This document shows, one piece after another, positions 19,911-28,669 of a stretch of 64,000 nucleotides of DNA. The position numbers and the translations under genes are program-made. Positions within the stretch are counted from its first letter, which is position 1. The number at the start of each line of letters is the position of its first letter. The DNA comes from Photobacterium lipolyticum. Lineage in GTDB: Bacteria; Pseudomonadota; Gammaproteobacteria; Enterobacterales; Vibrionaceae. The stretch is taken from positions 20,167-84,166 of the forward strand of contig NZ_PYMC01000017.1 in NCBI RefSeq assembly GCF_003026475.1. The letters are read 5' to 3'. A model generated the notes under the pieces. The model did not search any database and had not been told where the DNA came from. It worked only from the letters and a program-made list of their open reading frames with translations.

Positions 19911-20747
19911 CTAAAAATAAGAATTATATCCCATTTCATTTGTGAGACTATGATTGTCAGTTTTATTGGAGCTGATACTGGACTGAGACGGTATTGCCTG
20001 AGCCACCTGGGGCTCAGGCTGGCGAGCTTGTTGCTGGTTTAACTGATTGACATAAGAAGAAACTTGTACGCCAGCCAGCTCAGGGGAGGCATGAGAGGTA
20101 TCGATACCAAGCTGTTTTAGCCAGTCAAAAATTAAGGTAGCAGGAACAAATTGGCTATAGCGCTCGGCAGGTCGCAAGTTCGTGAGATCTTCCGGGTTAT
20201 GCACAATCGCAACAGTAATGCCAACGATCTCGCCGGCCTCATTGAATACGGGCCCGCCGCTCATTCCTGACATCACCGGGGCATCGCTCAATGAATACAG
20301 ACAGTCGGTATTGGTATCGATAACATCCTGCAGGTATTTCCCTTCGCCTTTGACGCTGTTGCCCAGTAATGAGTGGCCTTCGTGGGTGACCGTCTGATCG
20401 GGGTAGATTAGTCCCCAGCTAGGCACATGCTTGGAAGAGGTGCGTATTAAGGACAGATCACAGTACGGGTGGTGAATGACATCGAGATCCCATGACAAGC
20501 GGGCAACGTGCTTGGCGGTAATCTGATAGCTATCGTTGATGGGTACGGATGAGCCAAACCCGCCCAGTAATATGGGCACCCCAATGACCACTAATTGATT
20601 AGCATTATTGGCGGGCGTCTGGCTGATCGGGCCATTGGTCGTGATGCAGCCGGTAACCATCGCGGCGATGCATACTATAGCCATCATGCGCGCAGTGAAT
20701 GTCTTGCAGGCACGTTTATACCAGGAAAAAACAATAAATAACTTCAT
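19911..20747 (-). CDS. Trypsin-like serine peptidase lipoprotein
   Basis: 278-residue exported protein. A hydrophobic stretch ends in a lipobox (MVTGC, Cys near residue 33), so it is probably a lipoprotein. The chymotrypsin-fold triad can be read: His in ITAKHVARL, Asp in PYCDLSLIR and Ser in VMSGMSGGPVFNEAGEIVG. A glutamine-rich tail follows. AAGGAC precedes the ATG. It sits between argR and pyrI on the same strand but after the pyrI terminator, so it is likely a separate unit. The substrate is unknown, and no arginine-related role can be read from the sequence. Confidence 0.75.
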   Translation of the reverse strand: MKLFIVFSWYKRACKTFTARMMAIVCIAAMVTGCITTNGPISQTPANNANQLVVIGVPILLGGFGSSVPINDSYQITAKHVARLSWDLDVIHHPYCDLSLIRTSSKHVPSWGLIYPDQTVTHEGHSLLGNSVKGEGKYLQDVIDTNTDCLYSLSDAPVMSGMSGGPVFNEAGEIVGITVAIVHNPEDLTNLRPAERYSQFVPATLIFDWLKQLGIDTSHASPELAGVQVSSYVNQLNQQQARQPEPQVAQAIPSQSSISSNKTDNHSLTNEMGYNSYF

Positions 20748-20865
20748 ACCACAGTCCTTTGAAAAGACTTGGTTCAGCGTTGCTGCGATAGGGGCTGAAT
20801 CAGGTTTTATAAGTGTTAATTCAAAGGTAGAAGTTGCAGATGAAGGGGAGTGTCTCGGATCTGAG

Positions 20866-20900
20866 AAAAAAGCCAGCTCGATAAATGGGCTGGCTTTTTT
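20866..20900 (-). terminator. Terminator after pyrBI
   Basis: AAAAAAGCCAGC / GCTGGCTTTTTT inverted repeat with an 11-base loop, downstream of pyrI. A and T runs on both sides allow function in either direction. Confidence 0.8.
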
Positions 20901-20944
20901 ATTATGAATGCGGTTTTAAGCCCTATGTGCGGCTCGATGGCTCA

Positions 20945-21409
20945 TTAGTTACGCTCGGTGACGATTTCGCGTGAGAAGACTTTTTCGCAGTATTTACACT
21001 TCAGCTGTACATCTTCTTTCTTCGCGGTGACAGCAAAACTACTGTCAACTGGTTCATTATGGGTAATACAGTTGCTATTCGGGCACTTGAAAATCGCATT
21101 GACGTTCTCTGGGAGCGACAGCGTCAGCTTTTTAACCACTTCATAATTTTCAATCTGATTGACGGTTGCGTTAGGCGCATACAAGGCAAGCTGGTTAGCC
21201 TGGTCTTCACTGAGGAGAATGTTTTCAATCTTGATAAGATCCTTTGCACCCAATGCTGAAGACGGCAGGTTAAGACCGACAGTCACACGCTGGTTGGTTT
21301 TGTGCATCTGGAACAGTTTCAGTACTTTGATACCCACATTGGCGGGAATATGGTCGATAACAGAACCATTTTTAATTGCTTCAACTTGTAGTTGAGTTTC
21401 CTTAGTCAT
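20945..21409 (-). CDS. pyrI: Aspartate carbamoyltransferase regulatory subunit
   Basis: Regulatory chain of aspartate transcarbamylase, which binds CTP/UTP/ATP and holds the structural zinc. The zinc cysteines are visible as CPNSNC and CKYC near the C-terminus, and the nucleotide-binding region [18 protein letters not shown] is near the start. An ATG three codons upstream abuts the AGGAG with no spacing, while this ATG is nine bases from it, so it is the better start (154 residues). It lies 16 bp after pyrB in one operon. Confidence 0.95.
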   Translation of the reverse strand: MTKETQLQVEAIKNGSVIDHIPANVGIKVLKLFQMHKTNQRVTVGLNLPSSALGAKDLIKIENILLSEDQANQLALYAPNATVNQIENYEVVKKLTLSLPENVNAIFKCPNSNCITHNEPVDSSFAVTAKKEDVQLKCKYCEKVFSREIVTERN

Positions 21410-21425
21410 TGCTGTCATCTCCTGC

Positions 21426-22355
21426 TTAAAGTTGTTCGTTTAGTACAAGTGCCAGTAGTGCTTCACGTGCGTAAACACCGTTTTCTGCTTGCTGGAAGTA
21501 GTAAGCGTGCTTGGTTTTATCTACGTCGACGGTAATTTCATCGACACGTGGCAATGGGTGCAATACCTTCAGGTTGTCACGCGCTTCAGCCAGCATGGGA
21601 GCCGTCAGGATGTAAGCGGCCTTCATGTGCGCGTACTCTGATTCGTCAAACCGTTCTTTCTGAACGCGAGTCATGTACAGAACATCGAGCTGAGGGAGCA
21701 CCTCTTCCATGGTGGCATGAAGGCTGTAGTTGATGCCGGCTTGGTCTAACTCTTCGCAAATGTAATCTGGCATGGCCAAGATTTCAGGCGCAACAAAGAA
21801 GAAGTTGATGTTATTGAATTTCGATAGCGCTTGGGTCAGTGAATGTACTGTACGGCCGTATTTCAAATCCCCCACGAATGCTACGTTAAGGTTGTCAAGA
21901 CGACCTTGGGTTTCGAAGATAGAGAACAGATCCAACAGCGTTTGGGTTGGGTGTTGGTTAGAACCGTCGCCGCCGTTGACAACCGGTACGCCGTTAGAGA
22001 ACTCAGAGGCCAGACGTGCAGCACCTTCTTGCGGGTGGCGCATGACAAAAGCATCCACGTAAGAAGAAATCACTTGCACCGAGTCAGCCAGTGTTTCCCC
22101 TTTCTTCGCCAGGGATGTGTTGCCGCCGTTATCAAAGCCGATAACCGTCCCGCCCAGGCGCTGTACTGCTGTTTCGAAAGAGAGGCGAGTACGTGTTGAT
22201 GGCTCAAAGAAACAGCTCGCCACGACCTTATTTTTAAGTAGTTCTGGATTTGGCTCTGCTTTTAACTTTCCTGCAGTTTCAACAATAAGTTCAAGTTCAC
22301 TTCGGTTTAATTCCGGAATGGAGATGATGTGTTTTTGAAACAACGAGTTCGCCAT
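21426..22355 (-). CDS. pyrB: Aspartate carbamoyltransferase catalytic subunit
   Basis: Joins carbamoyl phosphate and aspartate, the committed step of pyrimidine synthesis. The carbamoyl-phosphate motif [14 protein letters not shown], the [10 protein letters not shown] loop and HPLPRVDEI are all present, and the length of 309 residues is normal. AAGAG precedes the ATG. It is preceded by a leader-peptide attenuator, described separately. It competes with the adjacent catabolic pathway for carbamoyl phosphate. Confidence 0.96.
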   Translation of the reverse strand: MANSLFQKHIISIPELNRSELELIVETAGKLKAEPNPELLKNKVVASCFFEPSTRTRLSFETAVQRLGGTVIGFDNGGNTSLAKKGETLADSVQVISSYVDAFVMRHPQEGAARLASEFSNGVPVVNGGDGSNQHPTQTLLDLFSIFETQGRLDNLNVAFVGDLKYGRTVHSLTQALSKFNNINFFFVAPEILAMPDYICEELDQAGINYSLHATMEEVLPQLDVLYMTRVQKERFDESEYAHMKAAYILTAPMLAEARDNLKVLHPLPRVDEITVDVDKTKHAYYFQQAENGVYAREALLALVLNEQL

Positions 22356-22492
22356 GGCTTCTCTTCCCTATAATAGATAACTGATAGAAATGTTTTTAAA
22401 CCTTTTCTGGTGCTCTTCCATCCAATGTATTCATCGAATGTAATCTCTGCCAGATAAACGTTTAAAGTTGTCGGCTCTCACGCAAAAAGCAG

Positions 22493-22523
22493 ACAAAAAA
22501 AAGCCCCCTTAAAAAAGGAGGCT
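22493..22523 (-). terminator. Attenuator terminator of the pyrBI leader
   Basis: On the minus strand AGCCTCCTT pairs with AAGGGGGCT (one G-U pair) around a 4-base loop and is followed by at least eight T. It lies about 140 bp before pyrB and overlaps the end of the leader peptide frame, as in UTP-sensitive pyrBI attenuation. Confidence 0.85.
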
Positions 22524-22613
22524 CTTTTTAAAAAAATCAAAAAAACAGAAAAATAAAACCAACGCCGATTTTCGACGTTTGTGAGTCAAGTTGTGCTTAA
22601 CTGCCTGGTTCAT
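22509..22613 (-). CDS. pyrL: pyrBI operon leader peptide
   Basis: 34-codon frame running from ATG into the attenuator hairpin, where its TAA sits inside the 3' arm. It starts MNQAVKHNLTHKRRKS and ends with a phenylalanine-rich segment (LFFCFFDFFKKSLLF). Those codons come from T-rich DNA, where RNA polymerase would stall when UTP is short. In E. coli pyrL, coupled translation through such a U-rich tract prevents terminator formation. No similarity to E. coli PyrL residues is needed for this mechanism, only the layout. The frame is below the size of most gene callers. The Shine-Dalgarno (AGAG) is weak. Confidence 0.8.
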   Translation of the reverse strand: MNQAVKHNLTHKRRKSALVLFFCFFDFFKKSLLF

Positions 22614-22644
22614 TTTTTAACTCTGTTCTGACAAATTGCGAAGG

Positions 22645-22672
22645 ATTATACGCCCATTTTCTGTGAGCGCAA
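22645..22672 (-). promoter_or_regulatory. Predicted pyrBI promoter
   Basis: On the minus strand TTGCGC, a 16-base spacer, then a consensus TATAAT. The start point would fall near 22638, about 25 bases before the leader peptide ATG. Confidence 0.75.
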
Positions 22673-22812
22673 GCGTTTGCCTGAAGTATTCATCTTATGG
22701 AATTTTATGCAGGAGTAAGTTAGTTCTGTGTGCGAGGTTTTTGGTGTTAAATTACTGAAAACAAAAGTTAATTAGCTGTGCTGGTGTGGTTTTCATTGTG
22801 GCATTAAATGCA

Positions 22813-22836
22813 AATGCCGTCTCAAAGGACGGCATT
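22813..22836 (-). terminator. Probable terminator after argF
   Basis: Perfect 9-bp inverted repeat AATGCCGTC / GACGGCATT with a 6-base loop, downstream of argF. The T-run on the minus strand is short, so termination may be partial. Confidence 0.55.
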
Positions 22837-22892
22837 AATTATAAGAGCTTTAAGGGGTTCTACGTCGAATCTTTAAAACTCAAGAGAGTCGA

Positions 22893-23903
22893 TTACTGAC
22901 CTAGTGTTGCTACCATGATTGCTTTGATAGTGTGCATACGGTTTTCAGCTTCGTCGAATACGATAGAGTGCTTAGATTCAACCACTTCATCAGTTACTTC
23001 AACGCCGTCTTTAAGCATTGGGTATTCTTGAGCAAGCTCTTTACCAACAACAGTGTCTTCACCGTGGAAAGCTGGTAGGCAGTGCATGAATTTCACATGT
23101 GGGTTGCCAGTTGCTTTTAGCATTTCCATGTTTACTTGGTAAGGCATCATTAGGTTGATACGCTCAGCCCATGCTTCTTTCGCTTCACCCATTGATACCC
23201 ATACGTCAGTGTATAGGAAATCACAACCTTGAACGCCTTCTTGAACGTCTTCAGTTACTGTGATTTTTGCGCCAGTTTCTTCAGCGATAGCGCGACATTG
23301 AGCAACTAGCTCTTCTTCAGGCCAGAATGCTTTAGGAGCAACTAGACGGATGTCCATACCCATTTTCGCAGCACCAACCATTAGGGAGTTACCCATGTTG
23401 TTGCGTGCATCACCCAGGTAGGCGAAAGTCATTTCATGCAGTTGCTTGCCACGACCGTGCTCTTGCATAGTCAGGAAGTCAGCTAGGATTTGAGTCGGGT
23501 GGAACTCGTCAGTCAGGCCGTTCCATACTGGAACACCAGCGTAAGCGCCCAGGTCTTCAACGATTTCCTGACCGAAGCCACGGTATTCAATGCCATCGTA
23601 CATACGGCCAAGAACGCGTGCAGTATCTTTCATTGACTCTTTGTAACCGATTTGAGAACCAGATGGGCCCAAGTAAGTTACGTTAGCGCCTTGGTCATAT
23701 GCCGCAACTTCAAATGCACAACGAGTACGAGTTGACGCTTTTTCAAAGATAAGCGCAATGTTCTTACCCTTTAGGCGAGGCTGCTCGTAACCGTTGTACT
23801 TCGCTTTTTTAAGTTCAGCTGCTAGTTCTAGCATGTGCTGAATTTCACGTGGAGTGAAGTCTAGTAATTTTAGAAAGTTACGGTTGCGAAGGTTAAAAGC
23901 CAT
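22893..23903 (-). CDS. argF: Ornithine carbamoyltransferase, probably catabolic
   Basis: Converts citrulline plus phosphate to ornithine and carbamoyl phosphate, or the reverse. Motifs are complete: [15 protein letters not shown] (carbamoyl phosphate), [12 protein letters not shown], and [10 protein letters not shown] with the catalytic Cys. Length is 336 residues. AGAGGAAAAC precedes the ATG. Placement after arcA and arcC on the same strand argues for the catabolic role in the arginine deiminase route (ArcB function), but sequence alone cannot fix the direction. A good ARG-box match lies in front of it, which would give it separate arginine control. Confidence 0.93.
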   Translation of the reverse strand: MAFNLRNRNFLKLLDFTPREIQHMLELAAELKKAKYNGYEQPRLKGKNIALIFEKASTRTRCAFEVAAYDQGANVTYLGPSGSQIGYKESMKDTARVLGRMYDGIEYRGFGQEIVEDLGAYAGVPVWNGLTDEFHPTQILADFLTMQEHGRGKQLHEMTFAYLGDARNNMGNSLMVGAAKMGMDIRLVAPKAFWPEEELVAQCRAIAEETGAKITVTEDVQEGVQGCDFLYTDVWVSMGEAKEAWAERINLMMPYQVNMEMLKATGNPHVKFMHCLPAFHGEDTVVGKELAQEYPMLKDGVEVTDEVVESKHSIVFDEAENRMHTIKAIMVATLGQ

Positions 23904-24012
23904 GATGTTTTCCTCTTAAGAATCGGTATCTCTCTGGCCGACGCGCTGTCTCTGTTATGACGATGCGAAGTGTCGGCCTTCAATATATATTGTTTATCGT
24001 ATAATTGGGTCT

Positions 24013-24031
24013 TTGTGAATAACTATTCCGT
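24013..24031. promoter_or_regulatory. ARG-box-like operator upstream of argF
   Basis: TTGTGAATAACTATTCCGT matches the classical ArgR consensus wTnTGAATwwwwATTCAnw at all but two positions. It touches the arcC stop codon, about 110 bp before the argF ATG. A possible -10 (TATACG on the minus strand) follows. Confidence 0.6.
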
Positions 24032-24942
24032 TATCCTGCAATAATATTTGTGCCAGCTTCACCTTTAAGGATGCGTAAACCCGCTTCCAGTGAGCCAATA
24101 CCAACTAATTTGCCGCCTTGATTGATGAACTCGCAAGAGGCATCAATTTTTGGCCCCATAGAGCCCGCATCAAAAGCGTATTGCGCTAATTCGCTTGGGG
24201 TCGTGCTACGCAGTGCTTTCTGCGTTGGTTTACCCCAGTCGAGGAACACAGCATCTGCATCGGTAAGGATTAACAGTGCGTCGGCATTAAGCTGTTTCGC
24301 TAAGAAGGCTGCTGACATGTCTTTGTCAATCACCGCTTCTACGCCAACAAGCTTGCCATTTTCTTTCTTCACCGGGATGCCGCCGCCGCCAGTACAGATC
24401 ACTAGGTGCTCTTGTTTGATCAGGGTCGTAATGGCGTCATCTTCAATAATGCCGATAGGCTGTGGGCTTGGTACGACACGGCGGAAGTACTCACCATCTG
24501 CTTTTACTGTCCAGTGGTATTTTTCAGCCAGTTCACGGGCTTCTGCTTCATTGTAAACAGGGCCGATAGGCTTTGTCGGGTCAGCAAAAGCGGGATCGTT
24601 TGGATCAACGCTCATTTGCGTAAGCATGCAAGACACGTTCTGCTCTGGCAGAAGGTTTTTCAGTTCTTGCATCAAGATGTAACCGATCATGCCTTGGGTT
24701 TCTGAACCCAGTACATCAAGCGGGTATGGACTTACTTTCTTGTATTCCAACCCTTGTAGTGCCAGTAAGCCAACTTGCGGGCCATTACCGTGTACCAACA
24801 CGACGTTATATTCTTTCGCGATTTCAGCGATGGTTTTTGCTGCCGTAGCAATGTTCTGGCGCTGGATATCTGCTTCTAGTGGCTCGCCGCGACGTAGTAG
24901 GGCATTACCACCAAGTGCAACAACAACAGTTTGCTTGGTCAT
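24031..24942 (-). CDS. arcC: Carbamate kinase
   Basis: Last step of the arginine deiminase pathway: carbamoyl phosphate plus ADP gives ATP, CO2 and ammonia. The amino-acid-kinase fold signatures are present: VVVALGGNALLRRGEP at the N-terminus, VLVHGNGPQVG, and CTGGGGIPV in the middle. The length is 303 residues from this ATG. An upstream extension of 19 codons exists, but GAGAGA lies before this ATG and the family begins here. It lies 88 bp after arcA. Confidence 0.94.
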   Translation of the reverse strand: MTKQTVVVALGGNALLRRGEPLEADIQRQNIATAAKTIAEIAKEYNVVLVHGNGPQVGLLALQGLEYKKVSPYPLDVLGSETQGMIGYILMQELKNLLPEQNVSCMLTQMSVDPNDPAFADPTKPIGPVYNEAEARELAEKYHWTVKADGEYFRRVVPSPQPIGIIEDDAITTLIKQEHLVICTGGGGIPVKKENGKLVGVEAVIDKDMSAAFLAKQLNADALLILTDADAVFLDWGKPTQKALRSTTPSELAQYAFDAGSMGPKIDASCEFINQGGKLVGIGSLEAGLRILKGEAGTNIIAG

Positions 24943-25030
24943 GGGATCGTCTCTCTTGGTTTTATTTCTTATGGGCCGATATGCGTTGATACCGGCCATA
25001 TTGTGTGGTGTTAGGTATTAGCCGTTAGAC

Positions 25031-26251
25031 TTAGATACCATCACGTTCGATTGGGCAGCTCATGCAGCGAGCACCACCACGACCACGGCCTAGTTCGTCA
25101 CCTGGGATAGGTAGAACGGTGATACCTGCTTTGTCGTATTTCTCGTTGGTGTAAGTGTTACGTTCGTAACCAATTACAACACCAGGTTTCACAGTCAGAA
25201 CGTTGTTCGCATCGTTCCACTGCTCACGTTCTGCTTCGAAGCTGTCACCACCAGTCGTGATAAGGTTCAATTGACCTACACCCAGTGCTTTTTCGATTGC
25301 AGTAACGAAGTAACCTTCTTCTTTAACATTTACCTTGCCAGACTCGTCACCTGTTAGGCTCCAGCATTGAACGTCTTTACGTACAACTTCTGGGTAAACA
25401 GAGAAAGTATCTTCACGCATGTGTGTCATTACAGTATCTAAGTGCATGCAAGAGCGGTGCTTAGGAAGCTGCATAGCAATAACTTGCTTCGCTTCGCCGT
25501 GTTTGAACAGGCTAGATGCCAGCTGCTCAACACCCTGTGGGGTTGTACGCTCAGACATGCCGATAAGTACCGCGCCCTTACCAATGACCAGTACGTCGCC
25601 GCCTTCGATAGTCGAGTTGTCGTAATTCTTCTCTTCATCACCAAAGTACTTGATGAAGTCTTCGCCGGCGAAGATTGGGTGCCAACGGTAGATTGCACGC
25701 AGGTGGTTGGTTTCACGCTGACGAGCAGCTTTAGCCATTGGGTTGATAGAGACACCGCCGTAAACCCAGCAAGAAGTATCACGGGTAAACAGGTGGTTTG
25801 GCAGTGGTTCGATAACGAAATCTGTTGACTCGTGGATACCCTGCATCATTGAAGATGACTGAACAGGTAGCTCAGCATAGCTTAGACCGCCAAGTAGGAT
25901 TGAAGCGAGTTCTTGGTTTGACAGGTCAGCGAGGAAGCAACGTACATCATTTGCGAAAGCTGAACCTAAACGGTAGTCAGAAACCTGTGAAGCTAACAAC
26001 CATTCTTTTGCTTCTGGTACAGTAAGAGTGTCAGCTAACATATCATGTAGTAGGAAGACTTCTACACCTTGCTCGCGAAGTGTATTTGCGAATACATCAT
26101 GTTCTTCGCCAGCACGTTCAACTGCTAATACATCATCAAATAATAACTCGTGGCAGTTAGAAGGAGTTAGGTGAGTTAGCGCACGCTCTGGACGGTGGAT
26201 AAGAACGCGGCGTAGTTGACCTACTTCAGAACCTACATAGAACTTACTCAT
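25031..26251 (-). CDS. arcA: Arginine deiminase
   Basis: Hydrolyses L-arginine to citrulline and ammonia. The 406-residue product begins [22 protein letters not shown], the family's start. It has the guanidinium-group-modifying motifs: [30 protein letters not shown] (catalytic His) and the active-site Cys in [10 protein letters not shown] near the C-terminus. GAGAGA stands about eight bases before the ATG. It is first in the arcA-arcC-argF series. This is not the ArcA response regulator, which has the same gene name. Confidence 0.96.
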   Translation of the reverse strand: MSKFYVGSEVGQLRRVLIHRPERALTHLTPSNCHELLFDDVLAVERAGEEHDVFANTLREQGVEVFLLHDMLADTLTVPEAKEWLLASQVSDYRLGSAFANDVRCFLADLSNQELASILLGGLSYAELPVQSSSMMQGIHESTDFVIEPLPNHLFTRDTSCWVYGGVSINPMAKAARQRETNHLRAIYRWHPIFAGEDFIKYFGDEEKNYDNSTIEGGDVLVIGKGAVLIGMSERTTPQGVEQLASSLFKHGEAKQVIAMQLPKHRSCMHLDTVMTHMREDTFSVYPEVVRKDVQCWSLTGDESGKVNVKEEGYFVTAIEKALGVGQLNLITTGGDSFEAEREQWNDANNVLTVKPGVVIGYERNTYTNEKYDKAGITVLPIPGDELGRGRGGARCMSCPIERDGI

Positions 26252-26902
26252 GATCGTATCTCTCTATTTTTATGCCAGCGTAATATCGCTAGCTTTATTT
26301 ATTTCGTCTCGAAGATATTAATTTGTTTATTTAATTCTTCGCTTCGTTTCTGGGGTTAATTCTACTCTTAAGCTAATAGTAGTCTAAGATCTTCGTCACA
26401 TTTTACTTATTAACATGACAACCTAAAGGATCGATTTTATTAACATTATTCATGCATTTGTAGGTGGTTTTCATGAGTGGGTTTTTATGTGGGCTGACTA
26501 CCTTTAAAATCATCGCTCTCAATGTAAGTTGTTGATTTGACAGGTCTTGGGTTTGTTTTTTGGAGTTTTATTCAAAAATATCCAGGTTATATGGTCACGC
26601 CAAAACTAATCTTATGCAATTAAACTGGTTGTCTATCTAAATAAACTCCAGTTGTTAATGGAATAGTAACGAAACTTTTTCTTTTTATTTTTCCTATTAT
26701 TGGTTTTGTAGTTTTAATACATGCTTTTTTTGAGGTCATATTAATGGGTTTAGGTTTGTATTTTTTATTACCAAGTGTTTTTTTATTGATTATTTAAATA
26801 ACGGTGAGGTAAGAAAATCAGAGAGTTTAATAATTTTTTATCTCGAGGTGGATAAAGTTGTCATTATCATGAAGTTGAAATTATATCTGCGAGGATTGAG
26901 AT

Positions 26903-27065
26903 AGGCATATACCCAAGTTACTGCGAGATGCGAGATGCGAGATGCGAGATGATGACAGCCAGTTCAATTTCAAGGAAAACGTTCGCGATCTCACCCTGAA
27001 TGACGGGTCCTCTCGAGTGCATTTATAAATACGAGCAGAATGGCAACCAGAGGTATATACCCAGA
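26903..27065. repeat. Repeat element bounded by AGGYATATACCCA direct repeats
   Basis: AGGCATATACCCAAG and AGGTATATACCCAGA occur about 148 bp apart in the same orientation, enclosing a heptamer array and GC-richer sequence than the surrounding AT-rich DNA. The ATACCCAAG core recurs, inverted, in the palindrome before the LacI-family gene, so it may belong to a dispersed intergenic repeat family. Confidence 0.5.
26923..26950 (+). repeat. Heptanucleotide tandem array, four copies of GCGAGAT
   Basis: Four exact, head-to-tail GCGAGAT units, followed by GATGATG. A 7-base unit in a non-coding region is a candidate for slipped-strand length variation between strains. Confidence 0.85.
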
Positions 27066-27174
27066 TAAGATAAACAGTCTAAACAGTCTTCGGGATAAAT
27101 AGAGGGACTGTTCGGGCTGGGAGAAAGGCGAGTTTTGCGATCAGAAGCGGGACTAACATGAAGTGAAGAAAGAA

Positions 27175-27198
27175 CAAAACCGCCGGACGGCGGTTTTG
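27175..27198 (-). terminator. Terminator after the YfcC-type carrier
   Basis: Ten-bp perfect inverted repeat CAAAACCGCC / GGCGGTTTTG with a 4-base loop and flanking A/T runs. Confidence 0.8.
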
Positions 27199-27223
27199 TT
27201 AGAGGTGGAAATCTAGCCGAAGG

Positions 27224-28669
27224 TTAGATCATCGCACCTACACTTAGCATTGCCATGATCAGTACAGTCAGAATACCAAGTAGCGGCGCTACCCATTTTA
27301 CCCAGCGTACATAAGGAACGCGTGCAATCGCCAGGCCACCCATAACAACAGCAGAGGTTGGGGTCATCAGGTTCACAATACCTGAAGCAGACTGGTATGC
27401 AGTCACAACCAGATCACGGCCTACACCTGCAAAGTCAGCTAGCGGTGCCATAATTGGCATAGTCAGCACAGCCAAACCAGAAGATGAAGGAACCAGGAAG
27501 GACAGTAAAATTTCCAACCAGTACATCACGTTAATAAATACGATTGATGACAGACCGGTGACGGCTTGTTCGGCAGAGAAGAGGATGGAATCGGTGATCA
27601 TACCGCGGTCCATGATAACCACGATACCACGAGCAATACCGATGATAAGGGCAACCCCTAATAGGTCACGGGCACCGTCGATAAAGCTGGATGTTAGCTC
27701 TTCTTCACTCATTCGCGCAATTAAGCCGATGATGATAGTTGACGCCAGGAACATGCCTGAGATTTCAGCCATCCACCAGCCTGCAACCGCAACACCGTAG
27801 ATCATGATGCCAAAAGATGCAGCAAAAATAGCCAGAATGATTTTACGGGTAGTGGTGAATTCCAGCATTTCACCAGACTGATTGCCCAGGAAGTGCGCTT
27901 TGTTCTCTTCGTACTTGTCATAAACGATAGATTTGGTCTTATCAGCACGTACCATTTTTGCATAGCGCATCACGTAGCCGACACAGATCAACCAGCCAAT
28001 CACCAGCATTCCAACACGCAGTAAGATACCGTCCGTGAATGGGATACCCGCCGCGTTCGCTGCAATAACTGTAGCAAACGGGTTGATGGTTGAGCCAAGC
28101 GTACCGATACCGGCACCCAGTAGAATTGTTGCCGCAGCGACAAGCGGGTCAAAACGTGCAGCCAGCATCACCGGAACGAGCAAGGTATAGAAAGGTAGTG
28201 ATTCTTCGGCCATGCCATAAATCGTACCGCCAGCGGCAAATAGTGCCATCAGGATCGGGATCATCAACTCTTCGCGGCCTTGCAGACGAGCTGTAACGCG
28301 CTCGATACCGGCATCGATTGCCCCGGTCTTGGTAACTAATCCTAAGAAACCGCCGATGACCAGAATGAATAGTGATACGTCGATCGCTGCTGCTTCATAT
28401 GAGTTGTGATCATAGAACCCATCAATCGGTGCCAGCAGAATATCGACAACACCCTGAGGATTGCTTTCTACCGCTTTATAAGTGCCTGTTACTGGAACTT
28501 CTTTGCCTAGTTCTTCATTCATTACCCGGTCGTATTGACCAGCAGGAACGATCCAGGTCAGTAGCGCCACGATGGCGATCAGAGCAAATAAAATGGTGTA
28601 GGCGGAAGGGAATTTGAAGTTGGCAAAAAAGCCACCTTTTTCTTCCTTGGTTACCGTTTGAGTCGTCAT
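27224..28669 (-). CDS. YfcC family membrane carrier, candidate arginine/ornithine exchanger
   Basis: Polytopic inner-membrane protein (481 residues) of the YfcC/DcuC superfamily. The N-terminus is hydrophilic, with a first membrane segment at about residues 22-42 (YTILFALIAIVALLTWIVPAG). About a dozen hydrophobic segments follow, with the family features GTIYGMAEESLPFY, GAGIGTLGSTINPFATVIAANA and SGIVNLMTPTSAVVMGGLAIA. An upstream frame of 12 codons exists, but AGGAGA five bases before this ATG decides the start. The same strand and next position upstream of arcA suggest it feeds the arginine deiminase pathway, doing what ArcD does elsewhere. The substrate is inference from context; family members are also annotated as dicarboxylate carriers. 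Confidence 0.85.
   Translation of the reverse strand: MTTQTVTKEEKGGFFANFKFPSAYTILFALIAIVALLTWIVPAGQYDRVMNEELGKEVPVTGTYKAVESNPQGVVDILLAPIDGFYDHNSYEAAAIDVSLFILVIGGFLGLVTKTGAIDAGIERVTARLQGREELMIPILMALFAAGGTIYGMAEESLPFYTLLVPVMLAARFDPLVAAATILLGAGIGTLGSTINPFATVIAANAAGIPFTDGILLRVGMLVIGWLICVGYVMRYAKMVRADKTKSIVYDKYEENKAHFLGNQSGEMLEFTTTRKIILAIFAASFGIMIYGVAVAGWWMAEISGMFLASTIIIGLIARMSEEELTSSFIDGARDLLGVALIIGIARGIVVIMDRGMITDSILFSAEQAVTGLSSIVFINVMYWLEILLSFLVPSSSGLAVLTMPIMAPLADFAGVGRDLVVTAYQSASGIVNLMTPTSAVVMGGLAIARVPYVRWVKWVAPLLGILTVLIMAMLSVGAMI

Larger units (their letters stand above)
26252..27223. other. Long non-coding region between the YfcC-type carrier and arcA
   Basis: About 970 bp without a credible gene. 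The arcA-proximal half is strongly AT-rich and must hold the arcA promoter, but I could not fix it. A single TGAAT half-site near 26450 (minus strand) is only half an ARG box. I saw no convincing FNR (TTGAT-N4-ATCAA) site, although this pathway is often oxygen-regulated. The other half holds a repeat element and the carrier's terminator. Confidence 0.5.

Noticed and set aside
20608..20907. 99-codon plus-strand frame over the peptidase lipoprotein start
   Set aside because: It overlaps the signal peptide region of a better-supported gene on the other strand and runs into a terminator.
26784..26803. FNR site upstream of arcA (TTGAT-N4-TAAAT)
   Set aside because: Only the left half fits TTGAT-N4-ATCAA; the distance of over 500 bp from the arcA start also makes it unlikely.
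26252..27223. CRISPR or phage-type array suggested by the GCGAGAT repeats
   Set aside because: Units of 7 bases are contiguous without spacers, and no cas genes lie nearby.
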